Of a DNA stretch of 24,568 nt, positions 1 through 8,721 are shown piece after piece (positions within the stretch are counted from its first letter, which is position 1; every line of letters begins with the position of its first letter). Under the pieces are notes generated by a model. The model did no database searches, was not told where the DNA came from, and saw only the letters and a program-made list of their open reading frames with translations. The DNA is from Asterionellopsis glacialis (taxonomy: Eukaryota; Bacillariophyta; Plagiogrammaphyceae; Rhaphoneidales; Asterionellopsidaceae), in the NCBI GenBank assembly GCA_014885115.2, contig WKLE02004069.1:1-24568 (forward strand), in the 5' to 3' direction. Position numbers and translations under genes: made by a program.

Positions 1-394
1 ATTGACATATCGCGCGAGTCTCGCGACTCGCCTACTGCAAAGCCTATTGAGCCAAACATGAGCCAACGCTCTCCTTTTGTACGGCCAACGGCCAGACACC
101 ACAAATACATCGAGTCAATCATCCATCACCGTGCATGAATTGTCGCGAAGCACACCTGCCTGCTTTGTCAGCGTCTGACCCATCAGAGTCCCATCATCCA
201 TCATGACGAAGCAAAGACAGACTTGTTTGCTCCCCTGCTCTTGATGGCTAGCTGACTTGCTTCTGGCTGAGTTTTCTGCCCGCCTCCGTCGTCCGTGTTC
301 TACCGCAGTCCAATCCTCTAGTCAATCCTACCGCAGAAAACTAAAAAAACCGTTCTCTCACCCACCCCACTCCACGTTTCTATACAACAACACC
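1..394. promoter_or_regulatory. Upstream region of the plastid ribosomal protein gene
   Basis: No convincing gene is seen here. The first 35 bases hold overlapping inverted and direct copies of GCGAGTC/GACTCGC. Several upstream ATGs exist (for example near 58, 134 and 203), but none opens a convincing protein. The stretch just before the ATG is C- and A-rich (CAACAACACC), typical of a eukaryotic 5' leader. Treating this as promoter plus 5' UTR is an inference from position. Confidence 0.4.
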
Positions 395-948
395 ATGATG
401 AAGTCGGTCTTTTTCCTTGTTGCTCTTCTTGCTGTATCTGCTAGTGCCTTTGCACCAGCATTCCTTGGAGGACGTGAAGCAAAGTGAGTTTGATGAAGTT
501 ATTGTCTCAATAATTCGTCATCGGTGCCGTTCAATACCGACCATTGTCATGTCGTGATGGCTCTCGATTCTATTTCTTCTTTTACAACACGAGAGCTGAC
601 GTACGACGGAACTACGGCCAGACTATTTGACGTAGAATTTCACTGCTTTTTCTGTTTTCGGGGTCGATGATCACCTGCGCCAATTCGAAAGTACTTCTAT
701 GATAAACACATCATTCTCACTTTTTTTTTTGTACTTCTTCCCATGGTTATTTGCCTTTTAGCACTGTTTGCTTCGCAAAGCATGTAAACAACAAGGCTGC
801 CAAGTGGGCACAAGATAAGCGTCCTCGCAAGTCTCGTCCATCTGACATCAACCGCAAACCTGTTGTTTATGAATTGACCAGTATTACCAAGCCATCGGAA
901 TACACTATTTCTGAGGCCCCAGCAGTATCTGTTGCCAAGGAAGAGTAA
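395..948 (+). CDS. PSRP6: Plastid 50S ribosomal protein PSRP6/cL38-like, plastid-targeted, two exons
   Basis: Exons are 395-483 and 762-948, joined by a 278-bp intron (donor GTGAGT at 484, acceptor TTTTAG ending at 761), giving 91 residues. The ATG is doubled (ATGATG). Residues 1-18 form a signal peptide, and residues 16-21 read ASAFAP, the classic bipartite plastid-import motif of diatoms with the critical Phe at 19. The mature part is short and basic. Residues 50-68 (RPRKSRPSDINRKPVVYEL) resemble the RPKK-QPWDIKRKPTVY core of plant plastid-specific ribosomal protein 6, a component of the plastid large subunit. The intron separates the targeting exon from the mature protein. The targeting call is strong. 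The PSRP6 assignment rests on about 20 conserved residues remembered from the family, so it is moderately sure. Confidence 0.72.
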
Positions 949-1327
949 ATTATATTATCATAATTTTGGGTTTGTTTATTTGGACGATTACTGCAAATTA
1001 TTGTTGGCTGACTGTTATTAAAGGGTGATAGCGATACGGGTATAGTTGAACCATTACTCTGTTGAGGGCAGACATGAACAGTTATTTTTCGTAAAGTAAA
1101 CAATATTTACAAGTTACAATTGAAAGTATGCTTCAACTGCTTTACTTGCGTGTAATCTAAAATTTGCGTGGTATCGAATTGGGATAGAGATAGACTTAGA
1201 CGATCGTTTTGCACTAGATTTAGGACTGAAACAGGATTTCAGTCGGTTTTTCATTCCAGAGATAAATTGAAGCAATTGTTTCAGTTACTGCACAAAATTA
1301 GTCGATTCAATTTAATGGGATCTCCAT
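949..1327. other. Convergent 3' intergenic region
   Basis: This AT-rich spacer lies between two genes that end facing each other and presumably holds both 3' UTRs. An open frame at 1168-1605 opens with GTG and runs antisense into the hydrolase gene. No RNA gene or repeat is recognised. Confidence 0.5.
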
Positions 1328-2344
1328 TCATTCTAAGCCTTCAGCCTGAAAAGTGTCAAGAAGACCAGGCAAATCATCTACGTGGACCCAGTGACCCGCG
1401 TTCGGGAGCATATGGAGGTGAAATCCATCTCCACCCACATGATGCAATTTGTCGATCGCTTCTTCCGTCCATGCCTCATTCTGTCCTGATCGTACCAAGT
1501 CTACTCTGTTACTTTGACAAAGTTTGTTTAAAGTACCATAAAAGTCATGAGTTGCAAATTCCGGTAAAACTCCATCGACAACGTCCACATCAAACCCCCA
1601 CTTGATCTTGTTTTCTTGTACTTTCACCGATGATGCCAACCATTGCGCCATACTTATATCAAGATCTTGGTCTACTAATAGTTTGACGATATCTTTTTTA
1701 TCTACCTTTTCCATTGTTGGATCTAATTTAACACTTTTGATTGCATCAAGGACATGGTGAACTGATGAATGTGCCACTCCTGGAACTGTGTCCAAAAGCC
1801 ATGTTCTTGGAGGAGGTTGTAAATTGTACTTTTTCTTTGTCATATTGTAAGAAAACTGTAACGCAATACGACCACCCCATGAATGCCCAATTACTGTTTT
1901 GAGTGGTGGCAATTGTTGAACCTTGCGCAACGTATCCAATGTGCGTTCAACATCCTTGGAGCATTCCAGAAATGTATGAGGTAACTGTTGGGGCCCGGAA
2001 AGTCCATGGCCACGTAAATCAAGAACAAGTGCTTGCAGATGTGGGTTCAATTCAGTTGTCTTTTTAATCATGGTGCGTAAATTCCTTCCATTCCCCAAGA
2101 GACCATGTAAAAACAAAATCAAACCGGATGCGGATGGGTTTTGATGCTTTTGAACCTTTCCCTCAGCTATCCATTCATAATGAAGTATATTGTCAGGTGT
2201 CGAGGAAAATTGCCTGGGTCCTTTAGAAATTAAAGGCCCTTTATCTTGTGATAGTAGTGATGTCCTCCAGGTTCCGGTGCAGGTCTGTCTCGCGCCAGTA
2301 CTAGTTGCTCTTGCAGCAACTCTATTGAATCTGATGGTTATCAT
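1328..2344 (-). CDS. Alpha/beta hydrolase, ABHD11-like, probably mitochondrial
   Basis: Single exon, 338 residues from the ATG at 2344; a longer open frame to 2365 would need a GTG start. The N-terminus (MITIRFNRVAARATSTGARQ) is rich in Arg, Ser and Thr without acidic residues, as in mitochondrial presequences. The oxyanion-hole segment FLHGLLGN lies at about 78-85, then LDLRGHGLSG at 108-117. The nucleophile elbow GHSWGG is at 153-158 with Ser155, LLDTVPG at 183-189, and the likely catalytic His318 in NAGHWVHVDD. The order and spacing match the ABHD11 / plant alpha-beta hydrolase group that has a D-(T/S/A)-x-PG block. The natural substrate cannot be told from the sequence; acyl-ester hydrolysis is likely. 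It converges with the PSRP6-like gene and diverges from the phytyltransferase gene. Confidence 0.85.
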   Translation of the reverse strand: MITIRFNRVAARATSTGARQTCTGTWRTSLLSQDKGPLISKGPRQFSSTPDNILHYEWIAEGKVQKHQNPSASGLILFLHGLLGNGRNLRTMIKKTTELNPHLQALVLDLRGHGLSGPQQLPHTFLECSKDVERTLDTLRKVQQLPPLKTVIGHSWGGRIALQFSYNMTKKKYNLQPPPRTWLLDTVPGVAHSSVHHVLDAIKSVKLDPTMEKVDKKDIVKLLVDQDLDISMAQWLASSVKVQENKIKWGFDVDVVDGVLPEFATHDFYGTLNKLCQSNRVDLVRSGQNEAWTEEAIDKLHHVGGDGFHLHMLPNAGHWVHVDDLPGLLDTFQAEGLE

Positions 2345-2959
2345 GTTTAAAATAGATGCAAACACGTAACTTTCAACCAGCTATCTTAATTACAGAGCAA
2401 ACAAAAGAACTTGCACTTGGTAACTCGTCTTTGCGTTCTACTTGGTGGATACAAGATACAATGACAGCAGATGGTGGAGCGGTCGAGGACTCAAGAGTGT
2501 GGTTTTGCGTCTGTGTTCAGTGCAGTTCGCTCATTTTTTGGAAATGAGGTTTCAAGTTTCAAGTCTCATTTTTCTTGGTACACACACAAGGAACAGGGAT
2601 AATGAGTGAACATTTTAACAGTAAATTTAGCTCGACATGCAACGTCAGCGTATCCTTTTTTAACAGATTCTCGCGTGTGTCGCATTTTTAGAGAGGAATT
2701 TTTTTTGGTGGTGGTCCGAGAAAGAAGAAATATGATGTGATGGTGAATAATAGAGCGAATCCGATTTTTCCATCGGTATTCCCGATCCTTGTTTTTCTGT
2801 TGGATGGACACATCACGTAATACGTAGTCCAAGAGAGAGGTCCTACAGTACCGGTACCTACAAAACCTACCAGGAGGTACCGACGTCGACCACCAACCTT
2901 GTTGTTTCATTCAAAAACGGACAACATCGTGCACCGAGGAACAGAAAGTGGTGGCGACA
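2345..2959. promoter_or_regulatory. Shared divergent promoter region (hydrolase / phytyltransferase)
   Basis: This 615-bp stretch separates two divergent start codons and should hold both promoters. Visible elements include a T-run at 2700-2708, GTCCTAC at 2840-2846 and a palindromic ACCGGTACC block right after it, about 105-120 bp before the phytyltransferase ATG. Open frames in this stretch (2356-2547 + and 2566-2910 -) show no family features and are not called. Confidence 0.4.
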
Positions 2960-4132
2960 ATGTTCAAGGAAAGGTTGGTTGTAATCTGCTCTCTTGTCTA
3001 CACACTGGGAGGTGTAGCTGGCTTTAGCCCTTTGCATGGGTTGCAACAAGGGCTACAACAGTTTCCTATTGTTCCAAAAATCCAAAAACATCAAGCTAAG
3101 CAAAATTCTTTAGCCGAACGATCAAGGCGTGTCCTTGAAGTGGCAACAACAGGAATCCAGACTGAGGATGCGGACAAGAAAGTTCCTTTTCCTACTGTAC
3201 TGTGGAGGTTTACACGTCCTCACACATTGATCGGTTCAGCGCTAGCTATTCCAGCCCTTCATGTGTTGGCAGCACCATCGTTCAATGCTGCCTTCTCAGT
3301 GTCCACCTTGGTTGCCATGTTGTACGCCATGGTCCCATCGCTTATGATGAATCTGTACATTACGGGTTTGAATCAAATTACTGACGTTGAAATTGACAAA
3401 ATTAACAAACCAAATCTACCAATTGCAAGTGGTGATTTGTCCGAGCGCAATGCGACTATTACCGTCCTCATTGCTTTGTTTATCTCACTTTGGATGGGAG
3501 TAGCACACCCTGTATTGGGTTCCCAGGGTCTTAATGTTGCTCTGTGGGGGTCTGGAATTCTTGGCACCATGTATAGTTTAGAACCGTTCCGTCTCAAGCG
3601 ATTCCCGTTATTGGCTGCGTTTTGTATCGTTGCAGTCAGAGGGACAATCATCAATGCTGGATTCTTTGCTCACGCCCAAGCTGCTGCATACGGGAACACT
3701 GGAGCAACTGTGCTTAATTGTCTCTTGACAGACAGTAAATGTCTATGGTCAAGTCTCTTCTTCGGCGTCTTTGGGATAGTAATTGCTTTAATGAAGGACG
3801 TCCCTGATGTCACTGGCGACAAAATGTCAAATATTCGAACATTCTCTGTCCGCGTTGGACAGACACGTATTTTCAATACAATGCGACGACTCCTTACCAT
3901 GCTCTTCTTGGTAGTAAGTGCTGGTTTCTTCAAGGGGGCCTTTGCTGCCAATTCAATGCTTTTGGGTGGATGTAGATTGATCGTTGGTCTTTCCTCCGTA
4001 GCCGCCGCTTTCTCTGTAAGAGATGAAGCTGCAACTGTGAACCCCGAGAGTAGCAGTGAAGTTTATGGCTACTACATGCACCTTTGGAAACTCTTTTACT
4101 TGTGCTACCTAGCACTTCCATTCGCCAGATAA
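2960..4132 (+). CDS. VTE2: Homogentisate phytyltransferase (tocopherol biosynthesis), plastid-targeted UbiA family
   Basis: Single exon, 390 residues from the first ATG at 2960; the upstream in-frame codons at 2948 and 2951 are GTG. The enzyme condenses homogentisate with phytyl diphosphate to give 2-methyl-6-phytylbenzoquinol, the committed step to tocopherols, in plastid membranes. Both UbiA prenyl-diphosphate/Mg2+ motifs are present: N138-x3-D142-x3-D146 within NQITDVEIDKINKPNLP, and KDVPDVTGD with D280, D283 and D287. RPHTLIGSALAI near 86-97 and the C-terminal WKLFYLCYLALPF are typical of VTE2 rather than of chlorophyll synthase. Multiple hydrophobic helices follow. The N-terminus is a signal peptide (residues 1-20) ending VAGFSP, so an aromatic residue follows the cleavage site as plastid import in diatoms requires. 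Close relatives such as the solanesyl-transferring enzyme are less likely. Confidence 0.92.
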   Translation: MFKERLVVICSLVYTLGGVAGFSPLHGLQQGLQQFPIVPKIQKHQAKQNSLAERSRRVLEVATTGIQTEDADKKVPFPTVLWRFTRPHTLIGSALAIPALHVLAAPSFNAAFSVSTLVAMLYAMVPSLMMNLYITGLNQITDVEIDKINKPNLPIASGDLSERNATITVLIALFISLWMGVAHPVLGSQGLNVALWGSGILGTMYSLEPFRLKRFPLLAAFCIVAVRGTIINAGFFAHAQAAAYGNTGATVLNCLLTDSKCLWSSLFFGVFGIVIALMKDVPDVTGDKMSNIRTFSVRVGQTRIFNTMRRLLTMLFLVVSAGFFKGAFAANSMLLGGCRLIVGLSSVAAAFSVRDEAATVNPESSSEVYGYYMHLWKLFYLCYLALPFAR

Positions 4133-5319
4133 AATATTCGAGAAAACGCATTTTCATTTGAAAACAAGTTCTGAGGTTGCTCTGCATAACCTTTACTGTC
4201 GATGGCCTGGGAAGCTTACAGTAGCTTCTTTGCCTTTGAGTCATACCAACGTAACATACTCTATCAACTCTTGCCTATATTAACGCGTCGATGAATGGCC
4301 TTTCCTTGCATCTAAATATAAAATTTTACTACTACGTCTATTGTTTCTTTTCAAAATCCTCCTATCATCAACAAAATTACGATTCGTCTCGCTACTTCAA
4401 ACTTGTGTTATTTTTGATAGTCAGTGCAGTCTCAATCTCCTATGCGTGTCGTGCTATCTTCAAGTAGATGCCTTTCAATCATAAGAAAGTTACCCTGCAG
4501 ATCTATTTGTAGATACAGGACATTAAGTGATTATGCAACCAAAGAGTCCGGTGATTTCATTTGAAAAAAACGCAATTTATTTCATGTGTTCATCACTATT
4601 TATTGTTGGGTGGAAGGTTGATGGTGTTACTAAAAACATAAACGACAAATTAACCTCAAAAGTTCATATTGGTACAACAATCTTATTTGTCAACTTTTTA
4701 ATTTAATCATTCGAAAGGAACCATTATGGCAGCTGAATAGTTGAATGCTCTTGCATAAAAATCAAATGTGTAATGAAACATTTACATGGAATCATTTTAC
4801 TCTGCATTGTACCCTTTGTTCCCTCCAGAGCTGCCATCACAATTTCTTTTATCTACACTGAATTTGGCAGGGGTCGATTTCAGTGATAGTCCACATTCCC
4901 AAACTTCTTCAAGGTTTTTAATTTTTTTCTTCACTACTGGAGGTATCATCCAAGTTCATCATTTTATTTGGGTTCAAAACTTGTTAAAGTGTAGAACGGG
5001 TGGCTTGGTTTTAAGGCATAACTGCAAAGTCACAAAGAAGAAAGAGACTTCCTTTGTGCATTCATTACAAGATTGTTTGACTTCTTTAAAAATTAAAATT
5101 CAAAATCGACCATCGAACTCGATCTCGATCTCGTTTCACATTTTTTAAGCACTATCTGTCTGTCTGTCTGTATTTCTCCCTCGACCTGTACGGTAGCCCA
5201 CCAGTCCTACGTGGGTCTGTTGAAGCTTACTTATTTACCATCGTAGAGATCAGTCGTGGAAACTGAATATCCATGATAAGGTAGAAAATTCGACCTGTGT
5301 GTCAAACATAGATTCCTTC
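4133..5319. other. Gene-poor spacer, 1.2 kb
   Basis: This AT-rich stretch lies between the phytyltransferase stop and the DUF6824 ATG. It should hold the 3' UTR of the former and the promoter of the latter. An ATG-initiated frame at 4786-5148 encodes 120 residues but lacks family motifs, and its sequence is as AT-rich as the surrounding non-coding DNA. A short TCTG microsatellite lies at 5155-5170, and AGTCCTAC at 5203-5210 lies about 115 bp before the ATG. No RNA gene or transposon was recognised. Confidence 0.45.
5155..5170 (+). repeat. (TCTG)4 microsatellite
   Basis: Four perfect TCTG units sit about 150 bp upstream of the DUF6824 gene, probably in its promoter. No function is implied. 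Confidence 0.8.
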
Positions 5320-6597
5320 ATGACGAGCTCCCACTCGAGAACGATGGAGAAAATGGAACGAAACGCCATCGAGGCTGCTGCCCAAAGGTCAGCACAACTT
5401 ACTCTGTTGAACTTTCAACATGAAGAAGCTCAAATTGGCGAAAAACAAAAGGCAAAAGAAAACAGAAGTCATGAGTCAAAAATAGATGCCTCCAGTCGTA
5501 CTACTTCTTCACTGCTTCCTTTTAGAGCAGACCCTCCTGGAAGTTACGCAAATAGGTATGAAGTGCTAGAGCAAAATCACCCACCGATCGAGCTTCAAGA
5601 AAACGACGTCATTTGTGGAAGCAACCCAAAGTCAGCTTCTCACTCTGGTAACATCAAATTTTCATATTTGATCAAAACATTTCATCGAGCCTCTCAAGAA
5701 AAGTTGTGTGTGTATTATGGTGGAAGTTTCGTCTCGGGTTGGAGTTTGAATGATGATCAACCGTTAAAGCATCGTATTGTACAGTGTATCTTTCAAGATA
5801 CTCACTCCAGAGGCGGAAGGTTTCTCGTGCTGGTAGAGAATAATTCAAATTTTAAATGGCAAGAGTTAGAAGAAGCTGGTGCCCTTGCAAACATTGTTCG
5901 AGCGATGCATAACGAAGCCAAGTTTTGTATCAAGCAACGAATAGAAAGAGCATTGCGCAACTATGAGACATTTTACTCCCTACAACCCGGTTCAGCGAAG
6001 ATTATCACAGTCAAACAATCTTCGGCGGGCGTAAGTGGCTGGGCAGATTCAAATATCACCCTCCCTTGTTCTACCCCATCTTTTGATCAGAAGGATTGGC
6101 CCGAAAGAAAATCTACGTCGAAGAAGAAATCTAAGAGACGTCGCTGGGATGCTACAGAAAAAACCGCCCCCCCTCCTCCGAAACACCAGAAGCAAAAATT
6201 ATCCCCAAAAAATAGTGCAAGTGAAGCCACTAAATTAATTCCCGAGGAAGATGATGTTCTTGATGTCGTCACAGATGGTATCGCGAAAATAGAGCTGCAA
6301 GACTGCGCTGAAATAAATACAGAAAGACAGTCAAGTCGCCATGAGAAACACTACGTCGAAAATATGAGTAACAAAGATGGTGACAAATTAGAGCTTCCAA
6401 AAGAGATGCAAAATACAAATGACAACAGCGAAGCCAAAGATATTATATCCAATCAGGATCAGGGTCTTAATAAAACAAACGGCGCTGACATACTGATCGA
6501 AGGTTTTGTTGCTATTTTACACCACCACCAGCATTTCGTTGACAACGACGACACTTCGAAAGAATGGACATTAGTAGAAGCATTGGCGGAAGTCTAG
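5320..6597 (+). CDS. DUF6824-domain protein, probably nuclear
   Basis: 425 residues from the ATG at 5320; the open frame continues 21 bp further up only to a GTG codon. At about residues 94-198 lies a divergent copy of DUF6824, a domain greatly expanded in diatoms. Its marks are the opening NDVICGS, then SHSGNIKFSYLI, which corresponds to the usual N-x-HxGNxxFRxLV block. They are followed by HRIVQCIF, RGGRFLVL and a closing helix ANIVRAM. The family's GRGG after DV(L/I)-C-G is altered here (GSNPKSA), so this is a divergent member. The C-terminal half is charged and low-complexity, with a Lys/Arg cluster (KSTSKKKSKRRRW) near 265 that looks like a nuclear localisation signal, then acidic residues. 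The domain's biochemical role is not established; a transcription-related role is often supposed for this group but cannot be shown here. Confidence 0.75.
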   Translation: MTSSHSRTMEKMERNAIEAAAQRSAQLTLLNFQHEEAQIGEKQKAKENRSHESKIDASSRTTSSLLPFRADPPGSYANRYEVLEQNHPPIELQENDVICGSNPKSASHSGNIKFSYLIKTFHRASQEKLCVYYGGSFVSGWSLNDDQPLKHRIVQCIFQDTHSRGGRFLVLVENNSNFKWQELEEAGALANIVRAMHNEAKFCIKQRIERALRNYETFYSLQPGSAKIITVKQSSAGVSGWADSNITLPCSTPSFDQKDWPERKSTSKKKSKRRRWDATEKTAPPPPKHQKQKLSPKNSASEATKLIPEEDDVLDVVTDGIAKIELQDCAEINTERQSSRHEKHYVENMSNKDGDKLELPKEMQNTNDNSEAKDIISNQDQGLNKTNGADILIEGFVAILHHHQHFVDNDDTSKEWTLVEALAEV

Positions 6598-6662
6598 CTC
6601 GGGAAAGCAAATTCAAAATAATACTTCAATTTACCAACATTTAGTACACAGTCGAATATTTG

Positions 6663-7604
6663 CTATGATTCCTTACTACTCTTTTCCGCATTTTCTTTTC
6701 TTTTTAGTAGAAACACCCCCTCTGTTCCTTCTGGTGCAGTCCATTGAAGTCCATTTCGTTCAGCACATGCCAAAACTACATCAATGCCTACATTGCGTCT
6801 CGCGTAGGATAACCAAACTGATCCACTTTCGTTCGTTGTCAGTAAATCCATAACGGTTTCAAAGAACGGTTCTATTGCTTCCTCCATATAAATTACATCA
6901 CTTGCAAAAATCAAATCAAAGGTTCCAAAGTATTTTATCAGTGCTTCAATATCATGATTATTCCTACCCCACCGCAATTGATGGCAACTTATTCTCTTTT
7001 CAGCAACATCCTCATCTATGGTATTAGAAGTTAGGTTGTCTCTCATGTTCGCCAATACATCAGTATCACCATCAGTCAAGACCACCTGCCCTGCTCCTAA
7101 AAAGTACGCCAATAACCCGCACAACCCCAATCCAGCACCTAGCTAATACTCAAAAACGATATGAGAAAAATCAGTTCATGTTAGGTGAAAAAGATTGACA
7201 TGTGACTAAATTCATCGAGAGATGCAATAAATCAGAGCTTGTGGATCATATTTTCCTATTCTGAATCTCTTGCTCACCTCCAATACTTTTTTGCCCTTCA
7301 CCAGTATTGCATTTGATACCATATATTCACACAATTTGGGCGATGCTCTCCACAAAGTTAGACCTGTATTATTTAATGTCTGTCCATTTTCTTGTTTGAT
7401 TCCTTTTAACTTTAAGTTAATGCCTTCCCCAAAAGTAAACAGAAATGTGTCGTAGGGATCTGGGTCAGCAAATATGTCAAATGCAAAAAATTCTTCCTCG
7501 TCTTTGTTATCTTTTTCATTCCTTTCCTCAGAACACAACCAATTCGCCTCAATCCACTTTTCTTCATTGTAGTCTTCCTTGGATCGTCCAGGTGACGATG
7601 TCAT
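6663..7604 (-). CDS. METTL21-type protein-lysine methyltransferase, two exons
   Basis: Exons are 7604-7278 and 7142-6663 on the minus strand, with a 135-bp intron (donor GTGAGC, acceptor TTAG), phase 0, giving 268 residues. The splice rebuilds the SAM-binding motif I exactly: VLELGAGLGLCG at about 107-118, with the junction after Glu109. The motif is incomplete in either exon alone, which supports the intron. Other family marks are NTGLTLWRASPKLCEYM at 79-95, the acidic residue of motif post-I in LTDGD (131-135), and FDLIFASDVIY at 184-194 (motif 4, related to the (D/E)xxY signature). This matches the Methyltransf_16 group, which methylates lysines on chaperones, elongation factors and similar proteins. 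The target here is unknown. The gene lies 20 bp downstream of a small cysteine-rich ORF on the same strand. Confidence 0.87.
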
Positions 7605-7624
7605 TTTTATTTTATCAAATATAA

Positions 7625-7855
7625 TTATTCAAGCTTGATGATTGAATTCGTCACTTCCTTATTCTTTACGTCATTCACAGTGTAGTCCTTATCGTCATCT
7701 ACCCAATATTTGTTCTTCAAAAAGGATCCTGGTGCAGCTAGCGTAAATGTAAGGCAGGGACACAAGCATGCATCAATCGGACAAGCCCCACAAATACAAC
7801 TGTCGATTGGATAACAACAGGGAAAACAGCAAAAGTGACAGGCAAAATGAATCAT
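7625..7855 (-). CDS. Small cysteine-rich ORF, 76 residues, unknown function
   Basis: The ORF has an ATG at 7855-7853 and a TAA at 7627-7625. Eleven cysteines occupy residues 6-34: C6, C9, C10, C13, C14, C20, C22, C25, C30, C32 and C34. They include a ten-residue tandem repeat, PIDSCICGAC then PIDACLCPCL. The C-terminal 40 residues are charged and lysine/aspartate-rich. The pattern could bind metal or be membrane-associated and loosely recalls cysteine-rich PLAC8-like segments, but no family is recognised with confidence. It ends 20 bp before the ATG of the methyltransferase on the same strand. It could therefore be a separate gene, the first cistron of a shared transcript, or a long upstream ORF. 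No intron is required to read it. Existence as a real gene is uncertain. Confidence 0.4.
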   Translation of the reverse strand: MIHFACHFCCFPCCYPIDSCICGACPIDACLCPCLTFTLAAPGSFLKNKYWVDDDKDYTVNDVKNKEVTNSIIKLE

Positions 7856-8711
7856 GACCTTGCTTTTCTTTCGCCCTCTAGAGAGATGTTAATTCACCAC
7901 CAAACTCCAAAGGTAGTCCTCGTGCCAATACACCTATCTCAGAAATGCATTGGCGAAGTAATTATGCAGTCGCAATACCAATATTTGACACCATTTTTGG
8001 CGATGGTTGGATGGATTTCGGTGTACCCGGTAGTCCTACCAGAATTCAGTAGTCCTACGATAAAAGTTGAGACCTGCCTGATGTTTGTTCTTTGTTTGGT
8101 ATGGCATGCGTTTTCCCGAACACAAATAAATGGCGGCGGTGGCAGATCAGTTCTACTTGGTACGAAATGATTTATTGATTTTGATGTACAAATGACAACT
8201 ATCGGTGCAGATTTTCTTTTCACACCCCCTTTCAAAGTGAGTGATAATTCGCTTTCTGGACTCCGGGCTTCTCCTGGGACATCGCCGAAACTTGTAGACT
8301 AACACTAACCCTGTGTCCTCTAAAGTCAGTAGTTTTGCGAGCAACTAACCCTATCCTTTATACTTTCATAGAAACATGATTTTTTTTCTTGGCTTGCTCG
8401 TGCTCTGCTCTGTCGTCATAGGCGACAAATCTGCCGCCTGGCGGAACTGACATCGCATGCATCATCAATCATCACACTACTTGTATGTTGAAGAAAAAAA
8501 TACATGGCTGACAAGTTCTGCAGAATAACTTGTTTGTCCACTGGAACTTTTTGACAGAATTATCACTTTGTCTTTGTAAACAAGCTTCCTTTTACCAGTT
8601 GGTAGGATACATACACGTACTTGCCTTTCAACTTGGCCAACTGGACTATTCAGAAAAGTGAAAAGTTGTGCAGTCGGAAAAGTTTTTTGAACCTTGCGGA
8701 ATGGCTAAAAC
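7856..8711. promoter_or_regulatory. Divergent intergenic region upstream of the HPR-RAP gene
   Basis: This 856-bp stretch separates divergently oriented ORFs. It contains GTAGTCCT three times: at 7913-7920, in the palindrome GGTAGTCCTACC at 8029-8040, and in GTAGTCCTAC at 8049-8058. A related GGTAGGATAC lies at 8601-8610. Open frames at 7835-8170 (+), 7939-8235 (-) and 8153-8344 (-) show no family signal. An upstream ATG at 8701 is described separately. Confidence 0.4.
8029..8058. repeat. Palindromic GGTAGTCCTACC plus second GTAGTCCTAC copy
   Basis: A perfect 12-base inverted repeat (GGTAG-TC-CTACC) is followed nine bases later by another GTAGTCCTAC. A third partial copy lies at 7912-7920. 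Such closely spaced palindromes can be transcription-factor sites, but no factor is known to me for this sequence. Confidence 0.35.
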
Positions 8712-8721
8712 ATGGTCATAA
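8701..8721 (+). promoter_or_regulatory. Seven-codon upstream ORF overlapping the HPR-RAP start
   Basis: An ATG at 8701 opens six sense codons ending in TAA at 8719-8721. The last A of that stop is the first base of the second in-frame ATG of the main gene (TAATG, ATG at 8721), and the first main ATG (8712) lies inside the small ORF. The layout could lower translation or favour re-initiation at 8721. That effect is inferred, and the transcript start is unknown. Confidence 0.35.

Noticed and set aside
2345..2365. Seven-residue N-terminal extension of the hydrolase
   Set aside because: It would require a GTG start; the in-frame ATG at 2344 gives a good mitochondrial presequence.
2566..2910. 114-residue minus-strand frame in the hydrolase/phytyltransferase promoter
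   Set aside because: It shows low-complexity basic composition and no motif, and it lies across the expected promoter.
4786..5148. ATG-initiated 120-residue open frame in the long spacer
   Set aside because: It has no domain, signal peptide or repeat pattern, and its base composition matches the surrounding non-coding DNA. Chance is sufficient.
7835..8235. Overlapping frames on both strands upstream of the RAP gene
   Set aside because: The plus frame opens with GTG, neither product has family features, and the stretch reads better as promoter DNA.
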